A stretch of 64,000 bases of DNA from Platerodrilus igneus (Eukaryota; Arthropoda; Insecta; Coleoptera; Lycidae). Location: assembly GCA_036346225.1 (NCBI GenBank), contig JARFIW010000170.1, positions 9,424,501-9,488,500 of the forward strand, given 5' to 3'. A model generated the notes under the pieces. It saw only the letters and a list, made by a program, of their open reading frames with translations. It was not told the origin of the DNA and did not search any database. This document shows positions 54,701-64,000 of the stretch, one piece after another (position 1 is the stretch's first letter; every line of letters starts with the position of its first letter). The position numbers were made by a program, and so were the translations under genes.

Positions 54701-56595
54701 ATCATAATCTTAAAAACCACCAAAACAAACTTTTTATCTCTGTCAAATACAAATCAGGAGGGATAGTAAGGATGTAAATTATTTTAAACAACAAAAATGT
54801 TAACCAAATATTTATAATTGTAAACTTTTATAGTGGGGTCATGTTATTTCCTTAAGAGAGCTTAAAATTATAAAATAGCAGTAAATTTATTAATGAATAT
54901 ATCCCAAATATAAAAGGAGCTTATACCTATTCGGTTAAATAAATTAAATTCAGTATTACACAGTTGCAAATACAAAGAAAACAAACTTTAATAAAATGTA
55001 AAGATCCAGACGCTGACTAAGGGAAATTTGCGCATATTATAATACAAATATGAGTTAATCATTTCATGCAATCCATTACAATGTATTCTTTTATAGTGCA
55101 AACGACAAATAGGAAAAACGTTAACTTAAGTGAATCACATGACTACACAAGTACGTTCCCGAATTTCTTTCATAAATTTAATAGGAAAACCATGACAAAA
55201 ATCTCCGGACCCAGAACATAATACAGAGTGGGAAAATAATACCCGAGTTAGACATCCGACGGAGAATGAATAATCAATTATGAACCGATAATCAACCAAC
55301 ATCAAAATGTAAAGGTACGCACGCGCTTAATAGAGAAAGGCGGATGGAAACGCGGGATTAACATAATGTCAGTTTTTTATATGAGAGCTGGATATAATGT
55401 TCGTTTAAAAGTGAGACTAAAAGTACAAAGGCTACAAGAAAAATTTGATTGCATTCCGAAGGAAAATACACGACAGTCGGCACGTAAAAGTGAAATACAC
55501 CTGCAGATGCAGGGTAGTTTTACAAACGCGTCGCGCGCGCATATGTCATGATAGCCGTTTGAAAACAAAGGGGTTAGGACCAGGTGAATAACTCCTCCAT
55601 TAAATTGGAAGTTTGTAATATGTTTAGGCCAAGAGAATTATCTGATGATGGATAGTTTAATGGTTTCAAGAAAAAACATTGGTGTTTTTGAATACCCTGA
55701 AATTACACAGTGAGTAGATCGAGTCTTTATGTTTAAGAATTTTTAATTACGAATTTATGAATTGAAATGTCTATTGGTTGATATTTATTTAATAAGAAAT
55801 TAATCAAAGTAAAAATAATTATTGGGATAGACTAATTAGTACCGGAATTGTGTACATGGATTTTAGAATGCCAATTTTAGTGGTAAAATTTAGTAATAGT
55901 TGAAGCATAAAGGAAGATTTAGTATTTTGGAATGGACAGTGAAACGATGCAGCGAAAAGTTTACAACTTTTTTTTTACTATTATGAACGACATTTCAAAT
56001 AACTGAGATTTATAAATGTCATGCAATTAAATATTGAAAATAGGGAACATGCAGAATGATGAGTACTTTTGTTAATGATTAGGTTTAAGGTTTTCCTTTA
56101 GGATATATTGTAGCACTACCTGACCAGATTTAAAATTAAGACATTGTTTTTTTTGCAAAGTAATTTTGTATTTTTATTGATATTTTATTTTAATAAAATT
56201 TAAGTTTAGGTGGAATTTTTTATTTGAATTCATTTAGGAACTGGGTAAAGTCGGCTTGTAAAGGATATCCAGCTACCGCGAAGCTTATGTGGTCGAGGTA
56301 TTTTATTGAAAAATTTCTTTAAATATATCAAAATTAATAAGTGTTTTTAAAGGTATTTTCGCGAAAGGTGGGATTAAGGTTATATAGTTTAGGATACCGA
56401 AGCAATGGAGATTTATGCGAAAAAATCTTCTTCCATATAAGGTATAATATCAAAAGGAATTGCGGTGACAAACGGTTTGACGCCCCTCGATTTTGACAAA
56501 GGAAAACCTTTCAGAGTAAGTGCTAATGTAACGTAGAATTTTGTCTTTCAGTAATTTTATATATTATTTTTATTTCAATTTTTTTCTTTTCTAAT
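54701..56595. other. Unassigned region with one weak exon-like segment
   Basis: Most of this is AT-rich and unrecognised. At about 56453-56515 a segment translates as GIAVTNGLTPLDFDKGKPF and ends at a consensus donor (AGAGTAAGT); a polypyrimidine-AG (TTTGTCTTTCAG) lies 40 bp further. A stop lies just upstream in the same frame, and no partner exon was found. Confidence 0.3.
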
Positions 56596-56639
56596 TTTTC
56601 GATAGGAACCCACTCCCGCACCACTGCAGATAGCCGACG

Positions 56640-57220
56640 CACCCTTATATCATTACGTGGTCCCCGACCCCTTCAGGGCAAATCAAAATTTAATTACCTT
56701 CACGCTCATTTTACCCGTAACAGTCTTACGGTTTCCCAATGGTGCACACAGCTGACACTTGCGGCACACCACTCTTCTACATCGTCCTTCCAGCATACCC
56801 AGTAAAATCTTGCTCGGACTTTCTGCAGAGTTTTCTTAACGCCGAAGTGTCATCCCTAGGTCACATTAAGCAGATATCCTAAAACCCCCGATACTCGGCA
56901 TATAGGAACCACAATCTGAAGCGCACTCACGAATCCAATCCCATTCTCTAAGAGTCGCACCAAGAACTTATTCTCTACTTTCCGGGAATCACAATGTGCG
57001 CAGTACGACGTCAGGTGCTACTCAACGGGCTAATGCCCAGCCAGGATGGCTTTCCAATCCAGAATGACATTTAGATCTTTGTCATTCTTCTATTCCGTTA
57101 TCATCTGTAGAGGCTGCCAATCGTCATTGATCGCGCTAGTCCGACAATGTAGATCACTTTGTTTCTAACCGTGAATAATGGCTACAATCTTCAGGTCAAG
57201 GTCGTTTTGAAAGCGCATCC
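56640..57220 (-). pseudogene. Integrase N-terminus of gypsy element Y, broken
   Basis: Near 56745-56870 the minus strand reads HFGVKKTLQKVRARFYW, VEEWC and VSCVHH. This fits the HHCC zinc-binding module that precedes gypsy integrase cores, with the first His just upstream lost in a broken stretch. The DDE core that would cut and join DNA is missing because the element ends at 56596. Confidence 0.65.
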
Positions 57221-58170
57221 ACATTACGATGACTTGTGCCAGCACGGTGTTCCTTGTCGAAGTCATACTCTTGCAGCCTTTCTAACTATCTGGTGACTTG
57301 CCCTTCGGGGTTCCCAAACCGTAATAGCCACATGAAAGGTGTTAAATTTTCTCCCGTAAAGGTACTTATAAAAGTGTTATATGAATTTCAGTCAACAGTT
57401 TCAGTCATGTAACGCAAAAATTCTGTTCCGGTTGCGAGAGCACCTTGCTAAAGTAGCCAATGACCCTTTCCTACCCGTCTTACATCTGGGATAGTACACT
57501 TCCCATGGCGACGCTGCTTGCGTCTGTATTCAAGATGAATTTGTCTTCTGAGCGAGAATAGCTTAAGATTAGAGCTCTTGCCAATAAGTGTCTTAGTTGT
57601 TAGAAAGCATTTTGGCAATCTTCATCCCTGCTTCAGTTAGCTTGGTCAAGCGCCTGGCCCAAATATACCAGACACGTTTTCATGATAACTAACACAAGAT
57701 GTTATTCATTAAATGCTCGAAGGTGGAAGAAGCGTTGCAGAGTCCAAATGACATGACTGTAAATTGTCATTAGCAATACAGAAGGCAGTCTTGCCTCGAA
57801 CTTTGTGTTCTATACCCACTTGCCAAGTAGCCACTTTTCAAATCCAAAGTTGAGAACCATCACGATCCCGAAAGTGTATCTAGGCTGTCATCAATACTTG
57901 GAAGAAACGGGTAGCTATCATTTTTGGCCACGCCATTCAATCGCCTAAAGTCTACACAAAATCTTGTTGACCTATCTTTTTTCTTAAGTAGTACAACTGG
58001 CGATGCTTAAGGGGTATTAGAGTGCTAAACCACTTCATGCTTCTTCATATCTCTAATAATTTTTTTGGCCCCTCGCGTTTGGCCAATGGGAGTCTTCTCA
58101 ACTGCTGTCTTTTTGGCCGGGCATCTCCTGTATCGATTCTATGCTTGACTGCTGCGGTCTTTCCTAATCA
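57221..58170 (-). pseudogene. Reverse transcriptase and RNase H of gypsy element Y, broken
   Basis: On the minus strand [23 protein letters not shown] (read in two parts, [10 protein letters not shown] and FCVDFRRLN) lies near 57935-58005, FSTLDLKSGYL near 57845, and VMSFGLCNASSTF near 57715-57755. The YxDD box expected downstream falls in a disrupted part and is not readable. RNase H traces follow near 57330-57560. Stops occur in every section. Confidence 0.75.
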
Positions 58171-58465
58171 GCGGCTTCGTGGTGTAGTTGCTATGCGTGT
58201 GATTACTATGCCCAAGGTCCCAAATTCAAATCCCGACACGGTCCGCTTGAAAAATATTAGGCGAGCATTTTTCACAAAAATAATCCCTCGTTCGGATGAG
58301 AGGTAAAATGGAAGTCCCGTGTGTGTTGTCACGCACGTTACAGATGCCTGCCTGCGTTGCTACAAAGCAAGGGTTCGGAAAAATTCAAAATTTCCAGGTA
58401 AAAAAAAAACTCGCTTCCTGGCCAATGTAGTACTTTCGGGTGGAGCATTGGAAAATCAAAAGTAG
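58171..58465 (+). mobile_element. tRNA-derived SINE, copy S3, inserted in gypsy Y
   Basis: The head GCGGCTTCGTGGTGTAGTTG, the B-box region GGTCCCAAATTCAAATCCC, the GACACGGTCCGCTTG junction, body and GGGTGGAGCATTG-(n)-AAATCAAAAGTAG end match S1 and S2. The flanks GGTCTTTCCTAATCA (58156-58170) and GGCCTTTCCCAATCG (58467-58481) are a diverged target duplication. Its insertion into gypsy Y shows that the SINE was active after Y had landed. Confidence 0.88.
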
Positions 58466-58479
58466 GGGCCTTTCCCAAT

Positions 58480-59300
58480 CGACTGCCGTCGATCATGAAC
58501 ACGTCCGAGTACGTCGAAAAATCTTTACAAGTCCTGTCAGTTGTTGTCGTTCAAGATGCTTGCACCGTCTCATCAACTGGTTCAATAACTTCGTGGAACA
58601 CTCGTTAGTGGATGGTTCTTTTTCAACACCGTCGCAGCCACGTGAACGTGAACAACCTAAGGACACTGCCCAACAGTTAATTCTTCTTTAGCGCGATATC
58701 GTAGTCATTAGCGTTTAAGATCCTAACAAGTACAACATCTGTTTCTTTGGTCACAGCCTTCCCCACAAGCACACACTTTTCAAGGAAGTCGACAGTGATC
58801 GGTTCTAAAGCGCACACAAAGCTTTCTCGGAGAGACATCCAAGCGTCCCGTCACCACACTTTCTATCCTTCCCGGTAGAATAACGTCGTCCGTCAAACAA
58901 ACTCGCACAGACACGTCGTCTGCTTCGTAAAAACGGCACTCTCTCATTCCCTACTTTCAAGATATCCTCTTTTCATATCTACATGGAATCTATTCGACTT
59001 CAAAATAACCATTCCCAAGATAACTTCTTCGGTGATGTTCGCTATTACTACCTGATGGTTAATTATCTTGCTCCCAACTTCGATTTTCATAGCTAGCATT
59101 CCATGAGTTTGAATTTCCTCACCAGCCCGTTATGGGCGACACTTTACCACTGACGCGCTTTAAATCCGGATCAGCAATTGTCTTAGTGACTCCGATATCT
59201 ACTAAAAACTTCACAGTCGTGTCGTTAAATTGTCCATATATGTAAGTGCTGTCTGCATGCTTGGATCGTGCCATGCGTATGATAGTGCCTGGAGTAGAAT
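58480..59300 (-). pseudogene. Protease region of gypsy element Y, broken
   Basis: On the minus strand a short open stretch near 59180-59275 contains STYIYGQFNDTTVKFLVDIG. The last residues stand where gypsy proteases have L-x-DTG, so the catalytic motif reads D-I-G here. Downstream sequence to the SINE is the protease to reverse transcriptase linker with many stops. Confidence 0.6.
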
Positions 59301-60600
59301 CAGTGCAGGTTGACTTTTACCTCCCTGCTATCGACCCCCTTTGAGTTTCCTTACTCTCAGCTTCCTTCCTGGGCTGTTTAAATTTGCACTGTTAGTGTTT
59401 AAATTCCGTCACAATTCCAGCATCTGGGTCCTTCCTTTTTGGTTGGTGTTCATAAAGTATCCAGCAAATTAGCTCATCCATGCTTTCTTGGCCTTACTTC
59501 TCAACAGAACATCTTACTTTGCTACTATTATGATGCGAATCTTGCTTTGCCGCTGCAAATTTCAAAGCACGAGCTAGCGCATCATCTAGGATTCTGAGCC
59601 AGTAATAGTGCATGCTGGAGCTCTTCGCCGCATATCACGTTAACAAGTCTGTACTGCAGCTATTCTAAGAAGCTATCCAGTGCTGTTGGGTAGGCTAGTC
59701 TCACCAAGCGAGTAATATCTAAACTCCTGCAAAACTTTCGTTTACCTTTTGGTAACGGTTTTCGCTTGAGGTACATTTACTGCAGACGAGAATCGCAGTA
59801 CCTCGCTTCTAACCTCGATCTTAACGCCCCGTGGCTTCCTTGGTCATGGTCTGCAGAATATTCAAGGCTTCACTTCGTAATGCGACAATCAATGCTGTTG
59901 TCCTATCACCGTCGTTCCAGCCGTTAGTTCTCGCGACTGTCTCTTATTGTTTAAAATATGTCGGGCAAAGCGACTTTCTATCGAAGGTGGAATGGTTTTA
60001 CTCTGAACATTCACGTCAGTTCGCATCCCCCGACATTCTTAAAATCTGTGGCTTGCTGTAGTATCACCAGCACCAAGGCTTCTGGTGCTTGCACTGTTAT
60101 GAAATTAATCCGTTCTTCCATCCTCAGTGACTCTTTTTCTATTTTACGCGAAATTTTTAATAATTTTACGGAAAATCTCGCTTCCAGTTCACGCAAATGA
60201 TTTACAAACTTGGTTTCCAATTTTTGTAAACCGCCGGAGAATTTACTTTCGTGTTTTCTGAGCATTTTATAGTTTGTTTCAACAACTCTACTTTTAATTG
60301 ACTGTAGTTTTCTTGTAATTTTCCTGTAAACCTCATATTAGTTTGTTCTAAATTTGCTGCCAAGCCCGCAGCGTTTTGGTCTTGTTTCTTTGCGTGTTCT
60401 TGTAAATTTTTCTGTAAAATTTACGTTACTTCGTTCTAACTTCGCTGCGATCTGGTTAAGTTCTTCTGAAAGATTTGCAGCAGTTCGTTCTCTTTCTCCG
60501 CATGTTCTTAAAATTCTTCTTACATGCAGGGTTGAAATCCTTCAAAGGCAAAAGAATTTTGCTGTCCATGTCCTTTCTTGACTACAAGTGACGGGTATAC
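59301..60600 (-). pseudogene. Gag of gypsy element Y, broken
   Basis: The N-terminal part (60011-60265, minus) is open and heptad-like, with KFSGGLQKLETKF, HLRELEARFSVKL and LRMEERINFITV, which predicts a coiled coil. The rest aligns with the gag of element X: a KVALPDIF remnant near 59960, EALNILQTM near 59845, and a zinc-knuckle region near 59380-59420 that is no longer readable. Stops separate the parts. Confidence 0.75.
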
Positions 60601-60645
60601 AAATAGAAATCGTTTAATAGTCTTTAATCTCGCCGCTGCCACCAG

Positions 60646-61180
60646 TGTAACACAAACTCTATTTGCGCAAACAGTTCTTTATTTTCAAACAGATTATGCA
60701 AGCCTTCTCAACAACTCGTAGTTACAATGGCATTTTCAAAAAGCTCTCCCAACGTTTTATTTTCAGTTAATCGCCAACACTACAAGTATTATCCCCTAAA
60801 ACTACGATGTCATCTTATAAATTACCATGAAAGCACTACAATTAACCATCCAAGCGTTAATTACTAATTTATATAGTCACTGCAATAATTTATATCAACA
60901 CTAGAGTAAGTGATATCGACATATGTTCCCAAGCTTTAAATTAGAACATATCGTGATCAAAGTGTTAATTGGAACTGAACTGCAGATCCCCTTCACGGTA
61001 ATATACAGCTTATCCAATTGTTCTAATTTAATCTACAACATCTCAGAAATTTGCTACTAACATCTCGAATGCACCTATTGTAATCTAATGCAGACTTGTA
61101 CCTGTGAATCAAAAAACCTCGCACCGCAAAGTGCACAAACTCTTCGTTTACGTTCTAATGTAATTATCGTAGTAGAAAGC
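60646..61180 (-). repeat. 5' LTR of gypsy element Y and candidate primer site
   Basis: Similarity to the element X LTR starts near 61180 (GCAGACCAA on the plus strand) and runs to 60646, where the minus strand reads TGTTACA. Immediately downstream on the minus strand is CTGGTGGCAGCGGCGAGA, which begins TGGTGGC like the primer binding sites of several gypsy families. Upstream LTR limit is approximate. Confidence 0.6.
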
Positions 61181-64000
61181 AGACCAAGTAATTTAAATAC
61201 GTATTCGCGCAGAATTTCGCAATAAGTTTCCAAACTCGCACATTCCAGAGAATTCTTGGACGAGAACTGCGCTAACAAATAATAAACATCCTGACAGAAA
61301 GAGTTAGCGCCCGGTTGTACGCACACATCTGGTAAATAAAACAATACCATTTTATTGATAAATTTGTACTACCTCAAGTGCATTATATAACCAAAATTTT
61401 ATAGAAATATCTTCTGACACCTTGATTTAAAAAAAAAGGAGGTTGCAGGTATAGGCTGATAAGTTAAGCGTTTTGATTACGTGTAAGAAATTACCAGGTT
61501 ACAAATTGTTAAAACTTTTTAAAGTACTTTGTAAAAAGAAGCACATTATTCATGTGCCTGCAAATGCAATGAAAGAAGTTATTCTCTTTTATGCGCAGGT
61601 TCATTTCCAGTGATCTATTGAAAACTGTTTTAAGAAAAGCAGTACATGAAGGTAAAAATTTTGGGGAAGCATGACAAATATAGAAAAATGAAAATATTCA
61701 AAAGTGTCGCATAAATTTCTGCTCAGAAACGATTATCCTATTACCTAAGCCTAAGGCAATATCGGCAATAAAATACTTTGAATTATAGTACAATGCGATA
61801 ATAAAAACGTAGTTAAATTTATCAAGGTTAATCCTGCCTGTCAATTTCGAAACAATCGGGATGACGCAGATAATAAGCGTAGTTGAATTAGCAGAAGATT
61901 CAATTAGCGAAACGTGAATCATGTAACCGAGATATTTTATACATAGAAATTTGAGATCATGTGAACATCTGTATACAACTCGTTGAGCTTTCATACATGC
62001 ACTGCATCTTTTATTCATGTTCTACGGTCTGCACGCCCTTCCAGTTTGTCCAGTGGTAATATCTCACACTGACAAGATTTTTTGCATCAAAGACTTGTTC
62101 ATAGCAGCAGCTATTAGGTTTAGAATTACCATTTAAACACACATATTTATATTATTGTAATAACAGTGAAAAGACTGCGACCAGTTTTCGCGGCCGAGGC
62201 GAGAGTGGCTTTTGAAAGAATTCACAACACAACCGCAGCCGGTCTTTCCTTATTCGGTTAAACATCGACCATAAATAAAGAGTTGTACAGACTAGTTACT
62301 TTTTTTATTTACGTTCAAGACCGAGCACCTCGGCTAAGATATTATGAAGCTGATATGTCAGACAGAACGATGTGTAATTAATTCCCTGAAATGAATGCAC
62401 ACGTACTACTTTTTTCTGCATCACATATTTTCTTAAATACACTTAACATTTTTCTGCTCATCTTTGTACGCTTAATGGCATCTGTCTGGTAGCCACTTAT
62501 GATAAGGATATTTAGGGTGCATAAACAGAAACGATTTAGACAACAAGACAGTAGGGAATGGTAATTTACGAACATCCACTTATGGAATTCGATACGACTT
62601 TGGGAAGTCGAGAATGACTGGATAATCTCTAAAACCAAATTACCTACACACACACACTTGAAGAAACCGTAGTTTACAGAAATACGATAATATAAAATAC
62701 CATACAGAATTGCCCTTCTCATCGTAAACGGGTGTAAGTAATATAACCTAAATCGACAGAAGCCTTTAAAATTCTTTTACTATTCGAATAATTAACCAGA
62801 CCAACATTGAAAACTTTTAAATATACAGTTTACCTTAACACACAGAAGACAGACCTGTAGCAGTATACAGGATGGTTTCCATATAGTAGAGCATTACATA
62901 AGAGGATAGAGCATTGTCGTTAGAAAAGATCTGAAAATTACCATACGGATCTCGTAATAGTAGTTTAAGATATCAACATGTCAACTAATTAACTTCAGTC
63001 GAATTGTATTAAAGAAAATAAATCAACCCAGAACTAATTGCCCGCTCTGCCTGCTAGCTTGTTACGTTCAGTGCTGTATGCAAAAAATTTTGTTCCTACT
63101 TAATTAAATCTTACATTTCTTATTTCTTTTTAGTATTATTTGAGAATTAATTAACAATTTCGACCCAGTTTTGCTTATCTTACACGGTAATATTGATATG
63201 TTACATTTAATATAATTTTATACGAAAAGTTAGACAACTCTCCTTACGCGTCGTTCATCGCTACGACCGTTTCTCCTGGAGAGGCGTTGACCAGATTTTT
63301 CAAGTGTTGACAATAGCTCCGTTTGTCAGAATAAAAACCGTAACTTGGTTGTACAAATTATCGCGGAAAAGCAGTTCGTTTGCGGAAAATTAGAAATTTC
63401 CGATCTCCTTTAATAAGGAAGAGTATAATTCGTGTAATATTTAGTGAAACAATGCAGTAAAATCATAAAAATCGTATGACTTGGTTCCGTTCTTCCTGCG
63501 ACACCCTTGACATACGATTGGTATTCTAAATTTATATAGCTCCCCTGGTTTGTTTACAATTCAGAATGATTATACTTTAAACTAGGCAAGTCTAATACTT
63601 AGAAGTAAGTGGACGCTTGACACCTTTTGGCTGGTGATAAATAAATGCGCGTGTTGATATTTTCCTATTCAGTCAAATGGATAATCCTATATATTCGAAT
63701 TAAAAGTATGACGGGCGGCATATATTCCCACAGATGTCGACTACAAAAAGTTGCTGTGACCCAACCGTGACCTATCAGAACCTTCAACATCACGTTGTTA
63801 TAAGCTTGAAGTGGGAACGTCATAATAAACTGTAAGAATTGATGGTTCTTATCTGGACCGTTTTTCTGACTTCTCTCGTGAAAAATTGGGTCTGAATTCC
63901 CTTTCCGCAAGTTTATACGGTTACTCGTCGCACAACTGCAGATGTTACAGCGTGAAATTGAACTTACTTCGCTCCAGTCGTTGAAAATGTTAACGGCGAA
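61181..64000. other. Unassigned AT-rich region to the window end
   Basis: No frame, repeat family or transposon motif is recognised. A short GC-richer stretch (GTTTTCGCGGCCGAGGCGAG near 62182) and a few motif-free frames (61075-61350, 61698-62018, 62378-62722, minus) are all that stand out. Confidence 0.5.

Larger units (their letters stand above)
56596..61180 (-). mobile_element. Ty3/gypsy element Y, 5' LTR to mid-integrase, interrupted by a SINE
   Basis: Read on the minus strand from about 61180: LTR, leader with a candidate primer site, coiled-coil-containing gag, protease, reverse transcriptase, RNase H remnant and the zinc-binding start of integrase, where it is cut at about 56596. It is the same family as element X. 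The integrase catalytic core and 3' LTR are absent. SINE S3 is inserted between protease and reverse transcriptase. Stops occur throughout. Confidence 0.8.

Overview
The window looks like an intergenic, repeat-dominated piece of an arthropod nuclear genome, most likely an insect. It is roughly two-thirds A+T, has no long intact reading frame, and is full of decayed elements typical of insects: mariner, RTE-like and Jockey/CR1-like LINEs, Ty3/gypsy elements, tRNA-derived SINEs and TA-flanked MITEs. I found no confidently intact host protein gene, rRNA, functional tRNA or CRISPR array. All identifications come from reading translated motifs and repeat boundaries by eye; no database search was run.

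Layout. 0-2 kb: a degenerate ~186-bp (62-codon) tandem array that stays partly open. 2.2-3 kb: GT microsatellite interleaved with three copies of a 132-bp unit bounded by nested inverted repeats. 4.3-8.1 kb: a DNA transposon with long imperfect terminal inverted repeats and a broken transposase-like gene. 8.1-12.2 kb: a head-to-tail array of three RTE-like LINE copies on the minus strand. 12.6-19.5 kb: two mariner relics, each hit at a TA by the same MITE family; the second is also split by a 4-kb Ty3/gypsy element with short LTRs and a clean 5-bp target duplication, which itself carries a small LINE tail with a 10-bp duplication. 20.2-21.1 kb: a Jockey/CR1-like LINE end with a tRNA-like hairpin.

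23.7-44.7 kb is dominated by five copies (R0 to R4) of a long non-coding repeat of up to ~1.57 kb. Between or inside them lie RTE-like LINE fragments, a gypsy 5' half, a SINE, a gag fragment, a second Jockey/CR1-like LINE and a solo LTR with a 5-bp duplication. At 36.4-36.7 kb a short GC/CpG-rich block flanked by TAGCAC-type repeats is the only stretch that looks like a possible host promoter and first exon. 44.7-50.3 kb holds satellites: two inverted arrays of a ~119-bp unit, a G-poor C-rich tract, a second SINE with a 13-bp duplication and a ~140-bp tandem array. 50.3-53 kb has a Jockey/CR1-like LINE followed by a second head-to-tail RTE array with the same order as the first. 56.6-61.2 kb is a second, longer copy of the gypsy family (LTR, gag, protease, RT, start of integrase) interrupted by the third SINE. 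The rest is AT-rich sequence in which I recognise nothing.

The genes do not form a pathway. What the window records is a stack of nested insertions: mariner, then gypsy and MITE, then a LINE tail; R4, then LINE, gag fragment and solo LTR; gypsy, then SINE. The most unusual points are the two parallel RTE arrays with a shared linker and hairpin, the MITE whose length is set by internal palindromic tandem repeats, the 132-bp microsatellite-associated unit, and the three-copy SINE family.
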